Shown here: positions 1-10,293 of the stretch, piece by piece | Numbering within the stretch: the first letter of the stretch is position 1 | Layout of the letters: each line of letters begins with the position of its first letter | Assembly (NCBI GenBank): GCA_944383315.1 | Contig: CALWPB010000010.1 | Coordinates: 1-34,804 of the forward strand | Direction of reading: 5' to 3' | DNA from: an uncultured Clostridia bacterium | GTDB taxonomy: Bacteria; Bacillota; Clostridia; Christensenellales; UBA1242 | Length of the DNA stretch: 34,804 bases | Made by a program: the position numbers and the translations under genes | Notes under the pieces: generated by a model | Databases searched by the model: none | The model's input: only the letters and a program-made list of their open reading frames with translations | Told to the model about the DNA's origin: nothing

Positions 1-3000
1 TAACTTGTTAATGCTTCGTTAGGGGATAGAATTGTGAATTGATAATTTGCAGTTAGGTCAGCCGAAGTCGTTCCAACAATAGACCTTATAGAGCCACGCA
101 TTGATACATTGTATACACCGGGTTCAGTGAAGATATAGTGTCCTTCAGTATCAGCCTCAAGAGTGTATTCTTGGTTGTTACGAGTGATTTCTACTGCCAT
201 TGAGTCATATCCACCCAAATTGCCAGAGAAAGTCATAGGTATATACAAATCAACAGGGCTAGAGTAAGTAGCATACTGAATCGGCGCGAGACCGTTTACA
301 TAGTAAACAACATCATTGAGAATATTTAACGTAAATTCAGTGTAGTTTGCGCCAAAGTATTGGTTTTGACCAACAGCATCGTATACACGAATAGTATATA
401 TGCCCGAATCAGTAAGTGTCATATTTCCGCTTGTGTATGTACCCACGCGTACATTATTGTACCAAAGTTCTACCGTGTAGAAGTTTGAATAAACGTAGGT
501 GTAATCTGGTGTTTGTGTAGCCGATTCGTCATAGTAGTTTGGCTCCCAAGTCAATACTGCTTTTGCTGTTTCAGTGTCAGTAACGCGAGTGTAAATGTTC
601 ATTTGATTAGAAGTCATAGTTTCGCCATTGATGCGGAAATTTGTAAGCGAAGCGATGTTTGAAGTAGGAATACGTGTAACCGCAAAGTACGTACTGATTA
701 TGTGGGTAGTTGTCCCATAAACGTTGTAAATGCGAGTGTTTCCGTGCTCCGCTGCAACGGTATAACTTAATCCTTTATCTTCGTTACAAATAATTTCAAT
801 ATTGCGATCCCAGTTGCTATCTGAACTTAAAAATACATAGTGCGGTACATTGTATTGATTACCATTCAATGTAAATGTGTATGCTTCATTTCGTGCTGTT
901 AGTTGAGTAGTCGAACCTGTTGAATTGATTTGATATACACCATATACAGATACTTCATAAGACCTAATTGTAAACACTTGCGAACCATTTGCATAAAGCC
1001 CCATAGAGTTGTAGAGATTTACAGTGTATACACCTTCTTCACTTACTGTGGTAGGAGAGGTAATAGTTGTTTCAGTACCGTCAGGACTAACAAGAGTAAC
1101 ATAAGGGTTAAACAGTGCATCTGTTGTAAGCCAACTAATAACTACTGCTTTTGATGTAACATCGTTGATGAGCGGAGAACCTGAAGTATCAGTCAAGGCA
1201 ACGTCAGGGAAATGTGTGTATATAACAAAGTCAAATTTTGTTGCCGTATCTGTGTAATTGTCTACCGCAAGATTAACAAGGTAATGAATATTCATAGGTG
1301 CGTGGAAAGTAATTCGAGTAACTCCGACAGTCAGCGCATCAGCCTCAACATCAAAGTATGGCGAATCAGTTGGCAAATCTTCTAGCACGCCATCATTGTT
1401 GTTGGTGTAAAGTATTGTGTTGTTGTCAATATCGGTAATTGTAAGATTGATACGTAATGAACTTGATTGATATGTAAACGTTGCTTCACTTGAAGTATAA
1501 GTATACATTTGTCCATTATATGCATATTGTGTCGTGTTGCCCGCAAAGGTTAGTTCGCGAATAATTGATGTGTCTGTAGGATAGGAGTACGACACAGTTC
1601 TACCGAAATTATCGGTAAATTCAAATCTATATATGACATTCGAAGCAAGATTGAATGTAAAGCCTCGTGTAACAGTTTCGCTTGTGAAATCGTTAGGTGA
1701 GGTTGGAAGCGGGTTGTATAGAGAGTCGCTAGTTTGTTGCAAGCCATTCATAAACACACGGAATCCAACAAGGCTAGTAGATGGGATGTTAGTCGTATCA
1801 GGAAGCCTTATTGTAAAAGTCGAGTTGTCATTTACTGTAATCAAGTTTAAGAAGGCTTCTTCACTGTTGATAAGGTTTACACCAGGGGTATTGATATAAA
1901 TGTTTATATCGTTTTCAGGGTCGAGCCTGTCGGATATTGTTACTAAAATCTGGCTACCAAGAGAGTTTGAGTAGTATAGCGCTGTTTCACGTATAAAGGT
2001 ATTTAAATTTTCAATTATAGTATTAATGTCGCTAACTGTATTACCACTAAAAGTAGACAATCTTGATAGTGTGTCATCAGGCGCATAATAGTAAACTTCT
2101 TGTTCTCGTTGTCCCATCATATTTTGGAAGGTGAACTTCAACCACTTATCGCTGTTGGTAATGGTATCCATTCTAAAATCCTCACTATTAAATACGATTG
2201 TGTCAGTATTAGAGTAGTATGGCTGGTTGTTATAAAGCACTGTTGTACCTGATTGAATAGTAGTAGTAAAGTCAATGCTGTCATCATTTATAGTCGCGTG
2301 CATAACATTTGTACTGTCAGTAACATAAATAGTGTATACACGCATATTGCCAGCTCTGTCTTGCTCAATTATATCATAATATCCTGTTTCAGTAATTGCA
2401 GTGCCTGCTTGCGTGCTTGTTGTATATCTACCGAGTACATAGTCAGGGTTCGCAGGGGAGAACTTATTTATACCGCTCGGGTCATATCCGGGTTGCCCTT
2501 CAATTACAGTTTGTTGATTAGGTGCTCCTGTATAATCTGTACGTTTAAAGTAGTAGAATGTAGTAGCTGTTTCGTAAGGATTGAGATAATTTAGAGTAAA
2601 GCCACGAGGTACAGCAAACGCATAAGATTTAAGGAAATTAACATTGTTGTTATCAATATTATCAATCAAATAGTCAGTAAAGTTTGTACCGCTAGTGTTT
2701 AATGAATTTAGATATATGTCGTTACGAATGAGATTTGCAAGGTTTTGATAAGGAGCTGTGTTGTCAACATATAGTTCTTGAGTAGTTTGATAGTAAATGT
2801 TTGGGTCAGTAGCATTTGGCACTATGTAATCATTACTATCTTTTGCAATGTAGTGAACTGTTGCACTGTATTCAACATCAACATACTTTTCTTGATAAAG
2901 TGCTTCATTTTCATATTCAGGCTTTGGCATCAGTATGTAATATGAATATACGCCATTTTCTTTTATTTTATAAAACTTACTTTCGCTAAGAGCATTTGAT

Positions 3001-6000
3001 GTCATTTCTTCATTTAATAGAGCGTCAAGTTCGGTTTGAGTTTGCCTATAAATGAATGTAACATTTTCAATTTCATTCGGGTCATTTTTTAATTCTTCAT
3101 ATTCCTCGGCATCGCAGGTGAGTAGTACAGGGTTGCTAAATACATAACTACTTGTTCCTATACCTGTGCCAATATTTCCATCCATATCTTGCTTTGGATT
3201 GTCTTTTGTATAAATGGTTTTGTAAACAAGAATATCATTGAATGCTATTTGTGCAGTATAAGGGTCGCTTGGGTCAGACCATTTTATACGTACTTTGTCA
3301 GCACTTGTAATATTGTTGAAGTTTACATCAATGTCAGTATAAGTATTGTCGCCACCTTGGAAGTTAAACGATGGTGAAATACCGTTTAATTCAAAGTTGA
3401 ATATCGTGTAGTTTGGTGCGAGATTGTCAAGATAGGTGAGTTTCTTGAAATCACTGTTACCATTACCGCTAAGTATACCTTCGTAATTTGCAAGGTCAAA
3501 TATTATTACACGGTATTTACCAACACCAGTAAACGCATAGTTAAGGTCGTCAAGTGGGTAGCAGTCGTAGTTGTTGTTTGAATTTCTGTATACTGACGAA
3601 TAGAATTTCTGGTCAACGTAGGTATAACTTGTACCCGAATTGTAACGGAAATATTGCACAGCAACTTGTACACGTGAACTGTATCGATATTTCTGGAAAA
3701 TTCCATTTAAGATATTTGCTGCTTCATCAGCGCTAACATCTTCATCTACAGGGAAGTAGTACTTGTCATAAGTGCTGTGTCCGTCCTCGTCTTTCCACGT
3801 GCTAAGAGCAATACTTGCAGGCAAAATGTTACTATCAATAACCGTGCGTTGTGGCTCTGCTGGAGTTACACTTTCGCTAAATGTAAGACTGCCGATAAAT
3901 GTATCAGTGTTTGTAGTTGTGCTAAATTGATTGAATGTTATGCCAGAGTAATTAGGGTAGCCTTCGTACTCACCAGCATCATAACCAAATTTAAGTGCAA
4001 TGTCGCTGCCGTAATTTGTGGTAGATGTAGGAATTATAGGGTTGCGGTCAACATAGTATGTGTAAACTTTTGTCTTTGAGTCGCCGCCTGCTTCATCACT
4101 GCCTTCGACAAATCCATCATTGTACACACGGATAATTTCATATTTACCAGGTGAACTTGCATAACCGCTATAATTTTGCGAATACCCAAGATTTAAAGTG
4201 TCAGTTTGCCAATAAACACTGTTGTTATTGTTGACCTCGTAAATTTCATAATCACCATCACCACTTGCACTGTAAATGGTTTGCTCAATGTATTCGTCAG
4301 AGTAAGGGTAGTTTTCGTTATCTTGATTGTATGCAAAAGTATAATATCTAAGAGTTATAGACTCAATAGCAAAATAGTCGCTTGGTTCTGTCCAACTGAA
4401 AGTAACATATCTACGGTTTGTCGAGTATGAGTTTGCTGCAACTTGGCGATTAGTCGTCAGCGGTCTACCTTCGGAGTCGTTTCCTTCTTCACGTACATAT
4501 CCAAGACTTGTACCGTCATTACTTGCCGTGAAACTATTGTAAGTTTGTAATGTCCCTTGCGAACGGTCAAGATTTACATCTACTGTCAAACCGTCATTAC
4601 CGTTACCATTAGCATCCCAAACATAAATTGAGTACATAAATGAGCCATTTTCTAGTGTGTGGAGCGGGTGATTAGTGCTATTCTGTACACCGTCAGGGTA
4701 GAACTGTGTCGTATATGGGTCGTTTGGAGTGCTTGCACTCGGCTCGTTTACTTTTATAATACCCCACCAGTTGTGAGCAACACCGTCTGTGTCGATGTAT
4801 GGGGTTAGTTCGGCATCGTTGTTGTCATTCGTTTGAATTTGTACATTATCAAGGCTTACCATAAAAGTTTGTTTTTTGCTGAGAGATGAACGCAAAGCAT
4901 TGATAATAATTTCATCTGCAGTGTAAACTTGATTTGATAGTGTCCATACACAATTATTGTCAACTACAAAATCAATAATATCGTTGAGTGAGTTATCTGC
5001 CGTGTTCTCAACGCGAGTTATATCAATAGATTTGTGAGTACCCCAGTAAAATTGGGTGTCAGTCGTAATTACATTTACATACGCCGTTTGCTCAGGATAT
5101 TGCAAAATTTGCGTACCCGAATTATCAAGCATTGTTACAAAAATTGCAGTATTGCCTGCTTCGTCATAGAGTAGAAGTATAGCAAGTTGAGGGGTCGAAA
5201 TAATTTGAGACGAAGCTAGGTCTTGATTTGTTAGAGCCTTGCGATACTCAATAGCAGGGGAAAACCCGCGTAGTTCAGCATTGGTAGGCATTAGTATTTC
5301 AGTGCCAGATGCAGCCATATTTTTCATTTCTTCTATATAACTACTATCTAGGCTAAAATCACTCAAAGTCTGCAAACTTGCGTATACTATGCGAGCAGTA
5401 ATTTTTGCATTACTTGCTTTGTCGTTCCACGTCCACGCAAAAGAAGAGTTTGTAGTCAAATTAAAGTCAGCCACACTGTCAGTAAGTTGCGAAATGTAGT
5501 TAATTTCACCATTTTCATCAAGCGAAATGCGGTTGCCTTCAACTTCAACGGCTGAAATACCAGTAATAGGTGAGGTGTCAATAGTGAATGTGTGATTAAT
5601 CACCATATTTGGGGCATTTTCACGTGTGAACTGCAACAAGTAATATCCATCAAGCCCATTTACACCATTATACATAACATTGCTACCATAAAGCATTGTT
5701 GTGGCAGATTCGCTTACATCATAATATCCACTCTTACCTTGTTGATAAACAAGTCCGTTTAAGTCCCCTTGTCTAACGAGGTCGCCATCCCAGTTGTATA
5801 CAAAATATTCGGCTTTAATCTTTGACTCAAAAGGCCCCGCAGCCTTCCAAGATGCGTACACAAATTTATTTGTATATGCAGAAATTGGACTTGCTGTTGC
5901 GTCCATAATACCAGGAGCAGTGCCGCTATCTTTTTGATAAATTTCAATTACAGGTGTAGTATCTGTTATCTCAAAACTGAAAATTTGGTGGCAGTATTGA

Positions 6001-7745
6001 TTTGATTTCCCGTTGTCCTCGGTTTGTCCTGTTTCTTGAATTATGTTTTGATAAGTCAAATAAACAATATATGTACCGGGTTCTTTAAACATCTGGTTGT
6101 TAATGTAATTTGAAACAGTTATATTTCCTAGTGTGTCGCGGTAAGCATACCAACTAAATTCATTACTCAACAATCTACCGTAGTATTCAAACATAACAGG
6201 AGCAAGGTTTGTGCTTGCTATAATGTTTAAATCACTATTTAAGTAGAATAGTCCGCCACTTGTCTTGTCACTAAACAGAGTTTCTTTAATCGCATTAGCC
6301 TCAGTGCTTGATACACCTTGATTTTCAAGTACACTAGCATTGCCTAATTGTTCGGAATTAGTATTTAAGAAACTAAAGTCAGCCGTGTAAATACTTTCAG
6401 CAGGAGTAGGGTCATTTACACTTATATATACAGTTTCACTCGATTGTTTAAGAAAATCATGCGCATAAATTACACTTGGAGTAGTTGTCGGGTTGTTCAT
6501 TGCATTGTATGCATAAGTATTGTCATATAATGGGGCAGAAGTTGTTGTATTTGTAGCATAATTTGCTGTAAATCCATTGATTACAAGCCTTTCACTCTTC
6601 AATAAATCAGCATTAGATGTAACTACTTCGCCGCTCGCTAGTACATATTGCGCTACATTCCCAGAGAAACCAGTGTACAACCTTGCTGTCTTAGTAATTA
6701 CATATTCACCAACTTTGTCAAATTGGATGCGCAAGCAATATCCATTAGCACCTTTTTGAATACGGTACACGCGACTGTTACTTTGACCTGTGTTGGTTGT
6801 TGTGCTTACAACTAATTCACCATATTCGCTACTGCCTTCCATACGCGCAGTAAAATTAAACTGCATTGTCTCTACCGTATTATAAATTGTACGGGTAATT
6901 GTTAACTGATATTTTTCAGGGTTATAATAAAGTTGAGGATAGTAAAGTTGGTCCTTTTCACTACGAGTGGTAAGAGTGCCTACTTCATTGTAAATAGTTG
7001 TGTATTGATTGTTAAAGTTGAAGTAGTGTAGCATACTGTGTTCTTGATTTTCAAGAGTAAACTTCTCTGTGTCGTAGAAACTAGGACGTTCATTTACTGC
7101 ACTATAAGTGTTTTGTGTGGTAAGGTAGAATGTAAATTCCCAAGTTCCTTCGCCCGTTGTTACGTCAAAATATTCAATAATAATGTGGTATGCACCCTCA
7201 GGCGAAGTGATTTCATTGTTTGCGCCTGTATCATATTTTGTTATGTAGTCTTCATTTAATGCTGGGTCATTGTTGCGAACTTCGTCAGGAGTAAGACCGT
7301 GAATATATTGGTTAAAAAACTCAGTATCAGAGTCGGGCAGAGTATCATAGTTGTTGTGCGCAATAGTCCTACCATTAAATAGTATATTTACGTTGTGGAT
7401 AGTAATATCAGGGTTATAACCAAATGAAATAAACACCGCCTCACGTCCTACAACGTCAGCATTTTCATCATTTTGATAGGTATTTGCTGCCGTGTCAAGC
7501 ATTACAAATTGCCCGTTAGAGATATCAACTGCGGAATTTTGCACGTGCCTAATTTCGTCAGCATCATATTCGCCATCATCAGCATACGCGTCAGGTAGCA
7601 CAACCTTTTGTACAGTAATTAAAGGCTCAGCCACGGCATTTGCGCGTCCGTTCATTTGTGTAAACAACAAACCTAATGCAGCAATAAAAATCAGCATTGC
7701 TGACAGTATAGAAAGATAGGTAAGTGTCAGTCTTTTGGTATTCAT
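1..7745 (-). CDS. Giant secreted Ig-like repeat surface protein (C-terminus beyond left edge)
   Basis: I read the reverse strand from the ATG at 7745 codon by codon over most of its length, including the last 1.2 kb before the left edge, and found no stop, giving at least 2581 residues. GGGAGG precedes the ATG by 6 bases. The N-terminus is a signal peptide: MNTKRL, a hydrophobic stretch at about residues 8-29, then a likely cleavage after A-N-A at 35-37. The rest is Tyr/Asn/Thr-rich with almost no cysteine. It repeats a G-x-Y-x-[IV] strand followed by a D-x-x-G or T-D turn, for example GIYTIRVYDAVGQ, GVYTVNLYNSMG and a DRAGNMRVYTIYVTDS segment. This is typical of bacterial Ig-like modules in long cell-surface stalks or adhesins. 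The anchor (LPXTG or membrane segment) would lie off the window. It follows virD4 on the same strand but after a terminator, and I found no convincing promoter of its own. Extracellular location is well supported; an adhesin role is inference. Confidence 0.9.
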   Translation of the reverse strand, partial: MNTKRLTLTYLSILSAMLIFIAALGLLFTQMNGRANAVAEPLITVQKVVLPDAYADDGEYDADEIRHVQNSAVDISNGQFVMLDTAANTYQNDENADVVGREAVFISFGYNPDITIHNVNILFNGRTIAHNNYDTLPDSDTEFFNQYIHGLTPDEVRNNDPALNEDYITKYDTGANNEITSPEGAYHIIIEYFDVTTGEGTWEFTFYLTTQNTYSAVNERPSFYDTEKFTLENQEHSMLHYFNFNNQYTTIYNEVGTLTTRSEKDQLYYPQLYYNPEKYQLTITRTIYNTVETMQFNFTARMEGSSEYGELVVSTTTNTGQSNSRVYRIQKGANGYCLRIQFDKVGEYVITKTARLYTGFSGNVAQYVLASGEVVTSNADLLKSERLVINGFTANYATNTTTSAPLYDNTYAYNAMNNPTTTPSVIYAHDFLKQSSETVYISVNDPTPAESIYTADFSFLNTNSEQLGNASVLENQGVSSTEANAIKETLFSDKTSGGLFYLNSDLNIIASTNLAPVMFEYYGRLLSNEFSWYAYRDTLGNITVSNYINNQMFKEPGTYIVYLTYQNIIQETGQTEDNGKSNQYCHQIFSFEITDTTPVIEIYQKDSGTAPGIMDATASPISAYTNKFVYASWKAAGPFESKIKAEYFVYNWDGDLVRQGDLNGLVYQQGKSGYYDVSESATTMLYGSNVMYNGVNGLDGYYLLQFTRENAPNMVINHTFTIDTSPITGISAVEVEGNRISLDENGEINYISQLTDSVADFNLTTNSSFAWTWNDKASNAKITARIVYASLQTLSDFSLDSSYIEEMKNMAASGTEILMPTNAELRGFSPAIEYRKALTNQDLASSQIISTPQLAILLLYDEAGNTAIFVTMLDNSGTQILQYPEQTAYVNVITTDTQFYWGTHKSIDITRVENTADNSLNDIIDFVVDNNCVWTLSNQVYTADEIIINALRSSLSKKQTFMVSLDNVQIQTNDNNDAELTPYIDTDGVAHNWWGIIKVNEPSASTPNDPYTTQFYPDGVQNSTNHPLHTLENGSFMYSIYVWDANGNGNDGLTVDVNLDRSQGTLQTYNSFTASNDGTSLGYVREEGNDSEGRPLTTNRQVAANSYSTNRRYVTFSWTEPSDYFAIESITLRYYTFAYNQDNENYPYSDEYIEQTIYSASGDGDYEIYEVNNNNSVYWQTDTLNLGYSQNYSGYASSPGKYEIIRVYNDGFVEGSDEAGGDSKTKVYTYYVDRNPIIPTSTTNYGSDIALKFGYDAGEYEGYPNYSGITFNQFSTTTNTDTFIGSLTFSESVTPAEPQRTVIDSNILPASIALSTWKDEDGHSTYDKYYFPVDEDVSADEAANILNGIFQKYRYSSRVQVAVQYFRYNSGTSYTYVDQKFYSSVYRNSNNNYDCYPLDDLNYAFTGVGKYRVIIFDLANYEGILSGNGNSDFKKLTYLDNLAPNYTIFNFELNGISPSFNFQGGDNTYTDIDVNFNNITSADKVRIKWSDPSDPYTAQIAFNDILVYKTIYTKDNPKQDMDGNIGTGIGTSSYVFSNPVLLTCDAEEYEELKNDPNEIENVTFIYRQTQTELDALLNEEMTSNALSESKFYKIKENGVYSYYILMPKPEYENEALYQEKYVDVEYSATVHYIAKDSNDYIVPNATDPNIYYQTTQELYVDNTAPYQNLANLIRNDIYLNSLNTSGTNFTDYLIDNIDNNNVNFLKSYAFAVPRGFTLNYLNPYETATTFYYFKRTDYTGAPNQQTVIEGQPGYDPSGINKFSPANPDYVLGRYTTSTQAGTAITETGYYDIIEQDRAGNMRVYTIYVTDSTNVMHATINDDSIDFTTTIQSGTTVLYNNQPYYSNTDTIVFNSEDFRMDTITNSDKWLKFTFQNMMGQREQEVYYYAPDDTLSRLSTFSGNTVSDINTIIENLNTFIRETALYYSNSLGSQILVTISDRLDPENDINIYINTPGVNLINSEEAFLNLITVNDNSTFTIRLPDTTNIPSTSLVGFRVFMNGLQQTSDSLYNPLPTSPNDFTSETVTRGFTFNLASNVIYRFEFTDNFGRTVSYSYPTDTSIIRELTFAGNTTQYAYNGQMYTYTSSEATFTYQSSSLRINLTITDIDNNTILYTNNNDGVLEDLPTDSPYFDVEADALTVGVTRITFHAPMNIHYLVNLAVDNYTDTATKFDFVIYTHFPDVALTDTSGSPLINDVTSKAVVISWLTTDALFNPYVTLVSPDGTETTITSPTTVSEEGVYTVNLYNSMGLYANGSQVFTIRSYEVSVYGVYQINSTGSTTQLTARNEAYTFTLNGNQYNVPHYVFLSSDSNWDRNIEIICNEDKGLSYTVAAEHGNTRIYNVYGTTTHIISTYFAVTRIPTSNIASLTNFRINGETMTSNQMNIYTRVTDTETAKAVLTWEPNYYDESATQTPDYTYVYSNFYTVELWYNNVRVGTYTSGNMTLTDSGIYTIRVYDAVGQNQYFGANYTEFTLNILNDVVYYVNGLAPIQYATYSSPVDLYIPMTFSGNLGGYDSMAVEITRNNQEYTLEADTEGHYIFTEPGVYNVSMRGSIRSIVGTTSADLTANYQFTILSPNEALTS

Positions 7746-8045
7746 TATTTTCCTCCCATTTTTATGCCCGAAAAACTAATTTTTTATAGATTAATTTTAG
7801 CAAAAACGCGCAAAAAACACAAACAAAATAGATATAATTTGATAAAATACAACAAAATTTTCGGCTCTTAAAACACAACCCGCAATTTTTCGACTTTCTT
7901 TATTTAATTTTTGCAAAAAATGTCTAAAAATGCATTAAATTAATTTAAAATATTGAATTATTGACATACAATCGTAAATAATTTTAAAAAAATTTTTAAT
8001 AATTCAAAATTAAATATAGGCTGTGCGCCTACGCACTAAAAAACT
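7746..8045. other. AT-rich intergenic region between virD4 and the giant surface gene
   Basis: About 300 bases without a supportable gene. It holds the giant gene's ribosome site (GGGAGG on the minus strand), homopolymeric A/T runs, and at its right end a copy of the GCACA-loop 3' element (8017-8036). A TTGACA at 7971 on the plus strand has no acceptable -10 box and would transcribe towards the virD4 terminator. I saw no clear sigma-A promoter for the giant gene. Confidence 0.6.
8017..8036 (-). repeat. GCACA-loop 3' element, copy 1
   Basis: On the minus strand it reads AGTGCG-TA-GGC-GCACA-GCC-TATA. The stem TAGGC/GCCTA closes a GCACA loop, and the upstream GTGCG can pair with the GCAC of the loop instead. 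It lies just past the virD4 terminator, in the virD4 orientation. Copies 2 and 3 share the loop and the 5' GTGYG but have different stem bases that still pair. Confidence 0.5.
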
Positions 8046-8073
8046 AAAAAATAGCGTTGTGTACGCTATTTTT
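8046..8073 (-). terminator. Rho-independent terminator of virD4
   Basis: A perfect 10-bp inverted repeat, aaaaatagcg (8047-8056) and cgctattttt (8064-8073), with a 7-base loop. On the minus strand the stem ends in a T run. The stem overlaps the virD4 stop codon. Confidence 0.85.
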
Positions 8074-10033
8074 AGAAATCAAAATCATCAAAAGAATTAA
8101 GTACAATTTTGTTGCGTTGCTTTATGTCATAGAAAATCTTGTGTTCATCAAGGAAACGAGGAGCAACATAACCTTCACTAACAGGGGTAAGGTCATAGAC
8201 GTTGCCTGCTTTATAATAGAAGGTAAATTCACTTTTTAATGCCTTTTCCTTAAACATTGATACAATCATTTCGCCTTGCTTTAAGTAACCCAATTCATCA
8301 GGTGTGATGAGCGCGCGGCTAACTTTTTGAACGTTTGTAGATTTGGTTGTATCTTGTTTTGACTTGCTTTCACTTGTTGACTTTGCTTCGACACTTGTTT
8401 GACCACAACGAGTACTAAATTCTTCCTTAGTTTTCTGGTCTTCTGTACCAAGGTAAACGTGAACGTTACAGTTAGATTTGATAACGTCTGCGGCTGCTTC
8501 ACCGTATTTAATTTCAACTTGCCTATAACTTTGTACAACGAGCATCAACGCAATACCACGGCTACGACCGACCGTAACAATTGACTCAAAACGTGGTATT
8601 TTTGGCATATTTGCAAACTCATCAAGGATAAAGTAAACGTGTCGTGGAAGTGTCAAATCAGGACGATGACTTGCTACATCAACAAGAGTTTTGTACATTT
8701 GCAAAATACACATTTGTGCTATTGGGTGGCGAGTTTCTTTTTCGTCTGGAACTTTGATAAATAGGGCAGTGGGCTTGTCCGCAAATGTTGTGAAATCTAT
8801 CTCGTCAGCACTTGTTGCAAAACAAACACCGCTATCTGCAAATACATTAACCGCATTTGCAATCATACCAAAGAATGAACGTGCCGTAATAGGCGAGTTG
8901 TTGACAATAGGCCCTGCAAGTTTGGTAGCACTTGATAACTGGTCGCGTCCTTGAAAGTACTTTTGTAAAGTGCCAAATTGCTTGTCTGGGTCAGGGTCTT
9001 TGGTGTTACAAATTTGATAAAGGTTAAAGAAATTGTATTTTTCAGCCGTCATTCCAAGACGTGGGTCCGCCGAGTCTTCAAGCATTGCAAGCATAGTTCC
9101 TAGTATAAAGTCTTTTGCACCTTGTTGCCAACTTGCATCATTAGTGCCTTCCGCTACGGGGCAAAGAGCCATTGCAATATCACTTAAATCTTCGTACGCA
9201 GAGTCAATGAGCGATTTCTTAGTTGCGGTCAACTGATTCTCAATAGATTCACGGTTTGGATGCGCAATACCTTCAAACTCGTACCATTCATTGTTATATA
9301 CATTACTAATAACTTTAAGGTTGCAGTCCGCAGGGTTCTCATTGCGATGTACTTTGACTTCACGGCGAATATTCATAGCGCGCTGATAGTTTTTATATGC
9401 TTTGTACATAGGGTTCCAACGCGTACTTGAAAAAGGGTTTCGCAAATCAAAAGTAACAATGTTGTAGCCTTCCGCCATAAGTTTGTGCGCGTGCTTTTGG
9501 TATAATTCACCCTTAACGTCCATAATTACAAGACTAGGTTTTGTCTTTGTACTTGCAAGGATTTGAATAGTAGGGGAAATATAACCAGCAGTTTTACCAC
9601 TACCAGTAGTACCTACAATCATAGTATGCCATACTTCGTGAAGTAAGTTGACCTTAACACCATTTCCAGTGTATTTTGCCCTAATAGGCACACCGTCTTT
9701 GTGTAAATGTAAGTCGCGGAAAAAACACCCGTCATATTTTTTGTCCAACTCAGTTTCAGTGAGCCACTCGGAGTCAAAAAATTGTTCTTTTGGCTTTTTA
9801 TCACCTTTTTTCTTGCTGTCTTTAAAAATTGTTTTGCCGTCCGCAGCCTTTATCAATATATATAATATAAAGCCCAGCATAAACACAGCAAAGAACGACC
9901 ACGAATAACCGCCAAGTATACCGTTTACCGTGATTTCACCAAATTGAATTAACGAGCCAACTACACACGAAAGCCCAAAACTCAATATTGCAAAACCGAT
10001 AAACAACAAGACGTATTTCATAAATTTACTCAT
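8072..10033 (-). CDS. virD4: VirD4/TraG-type T4SS coupling ATPase
   Basis: A 653-residue membrane-anchored ATPase of the VirD4/TraG family, which feeds substrates to the T4SS channel at the inner face of the membrane. Two membrane segments lie at about 7-30 and 44-62. Walker A GTTGSGKT is at 141-148, Walker B FILDEF at 468-473, followed by the family's QSYRQ motif at 501-505. The region after 540 is Ser/Thr/Lys-rich, and the C-terminus is acidic (DDFDF), a possible docking tail. The start has AGGGGTG five bases upstream. It is transcribed away from the other secretion genes from its own strong promoter. Such proteins handle DNA-relaxase complexes in conjugation or protein effectors in secretion. 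No relaxase is visible here, so the substrate is unknown. Confidence 0.95.
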   Translation of the reverse strand: MSKFMKYVLLFIGFAILSFGLSCVVGSLIQFGEITVNGILGGYSWSFFAVFMLGFILYILIKAADGKTIFKDSKKKGDKKPKEQFFDSEWLTETELDKKYDGCFFRDLHLHKDGVPIRAKYTGNGVKVNLLHEVWHTMIVGTTGSGKTAGYISPTIQILASTKTKPSLVIMDVKGELYQKHAHKLMAEGYNIVTFDLRNPFSSTRWNPMYKAYKNYQRAMNIRREVKVHRNENPADCNLKVISNVYNNEWYEFEGIAHPNRESIENQLTATKKSLIDSAYEDLSDIAMALCPVAEGTNDASWQQGAKDFILGTMLAMLEDSADPRLGMTAEKYNFFNLYQICNTKDPDPDKQFGTLQKYFQGRDQLSSATKLAGPIVNNSPITARSFFGMIANAVNVFADSGVCFATSADEIDFTTFADKPTALFIKVPDEKETRHPIAQMCILQMYKTLVDVASHRPDLTLPRHVYFILDEFANMPKIPRFESIVTVGRSRGIALMLVVQSYRQVEIKYGEAAADVIKSNCNVHVYLGTEDQKTKEEFSTRCGQTSVEAKSTSESKSKQDTTKSTNVQKVSRALITPDELGYLKQGEMIVSMFKEKALKSEFTFYYKAGNVYDLTPVSEGYVAPRFLDEHKIFYDIKQRNKIVLNSFDDFDF

Positions 10034-10122
10034 TCATACACCCCTATATAAAAACAACCAAAATTTTGCACTTTTCTGTTATTTTTGCCAAAAATCTTAA
10101 AAAAATTTAAAATTTCTTAAAA

Positions 10123-10151
10123 ATTGTACTTAATTAATTTGCTTTTGTCAA
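10123..10151 (-). promoter_or_regulatory. sigma-A promoter of virD4
   Basis: On the minus strand TTGACA (10146-10151) is followed after exactly 17 bases by TACAAT (10123-10128), near-consensus. The plus strand carries an overlapping TTGTCA (10145-10150) with TATATT 15 bases on, a weaker candidate for the divergent pilin gene. I saw no better pilin promoter in 10152-10293. Confidence 0.8.
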
Positions 10152-10293
10152 ATTTATTTGGTAATATATTTTCATAAATTTGTGTTTGCTTGATTTTTTT
10201 GTAACTAATTTTGAAATTTGACGCATACTTTTTAATTCCAAGCAAAACATAATTTTAAAATCAAATCAAAAAAATATCGGAGGTATTTGATTT

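Noticed and set aside
7971..7976. Plus-strand promoter TTGACA in the gap before virD4
   Set aside because: No -10 box at 15-19 bases, and it would read into the 3' end of a minus-strand gene.
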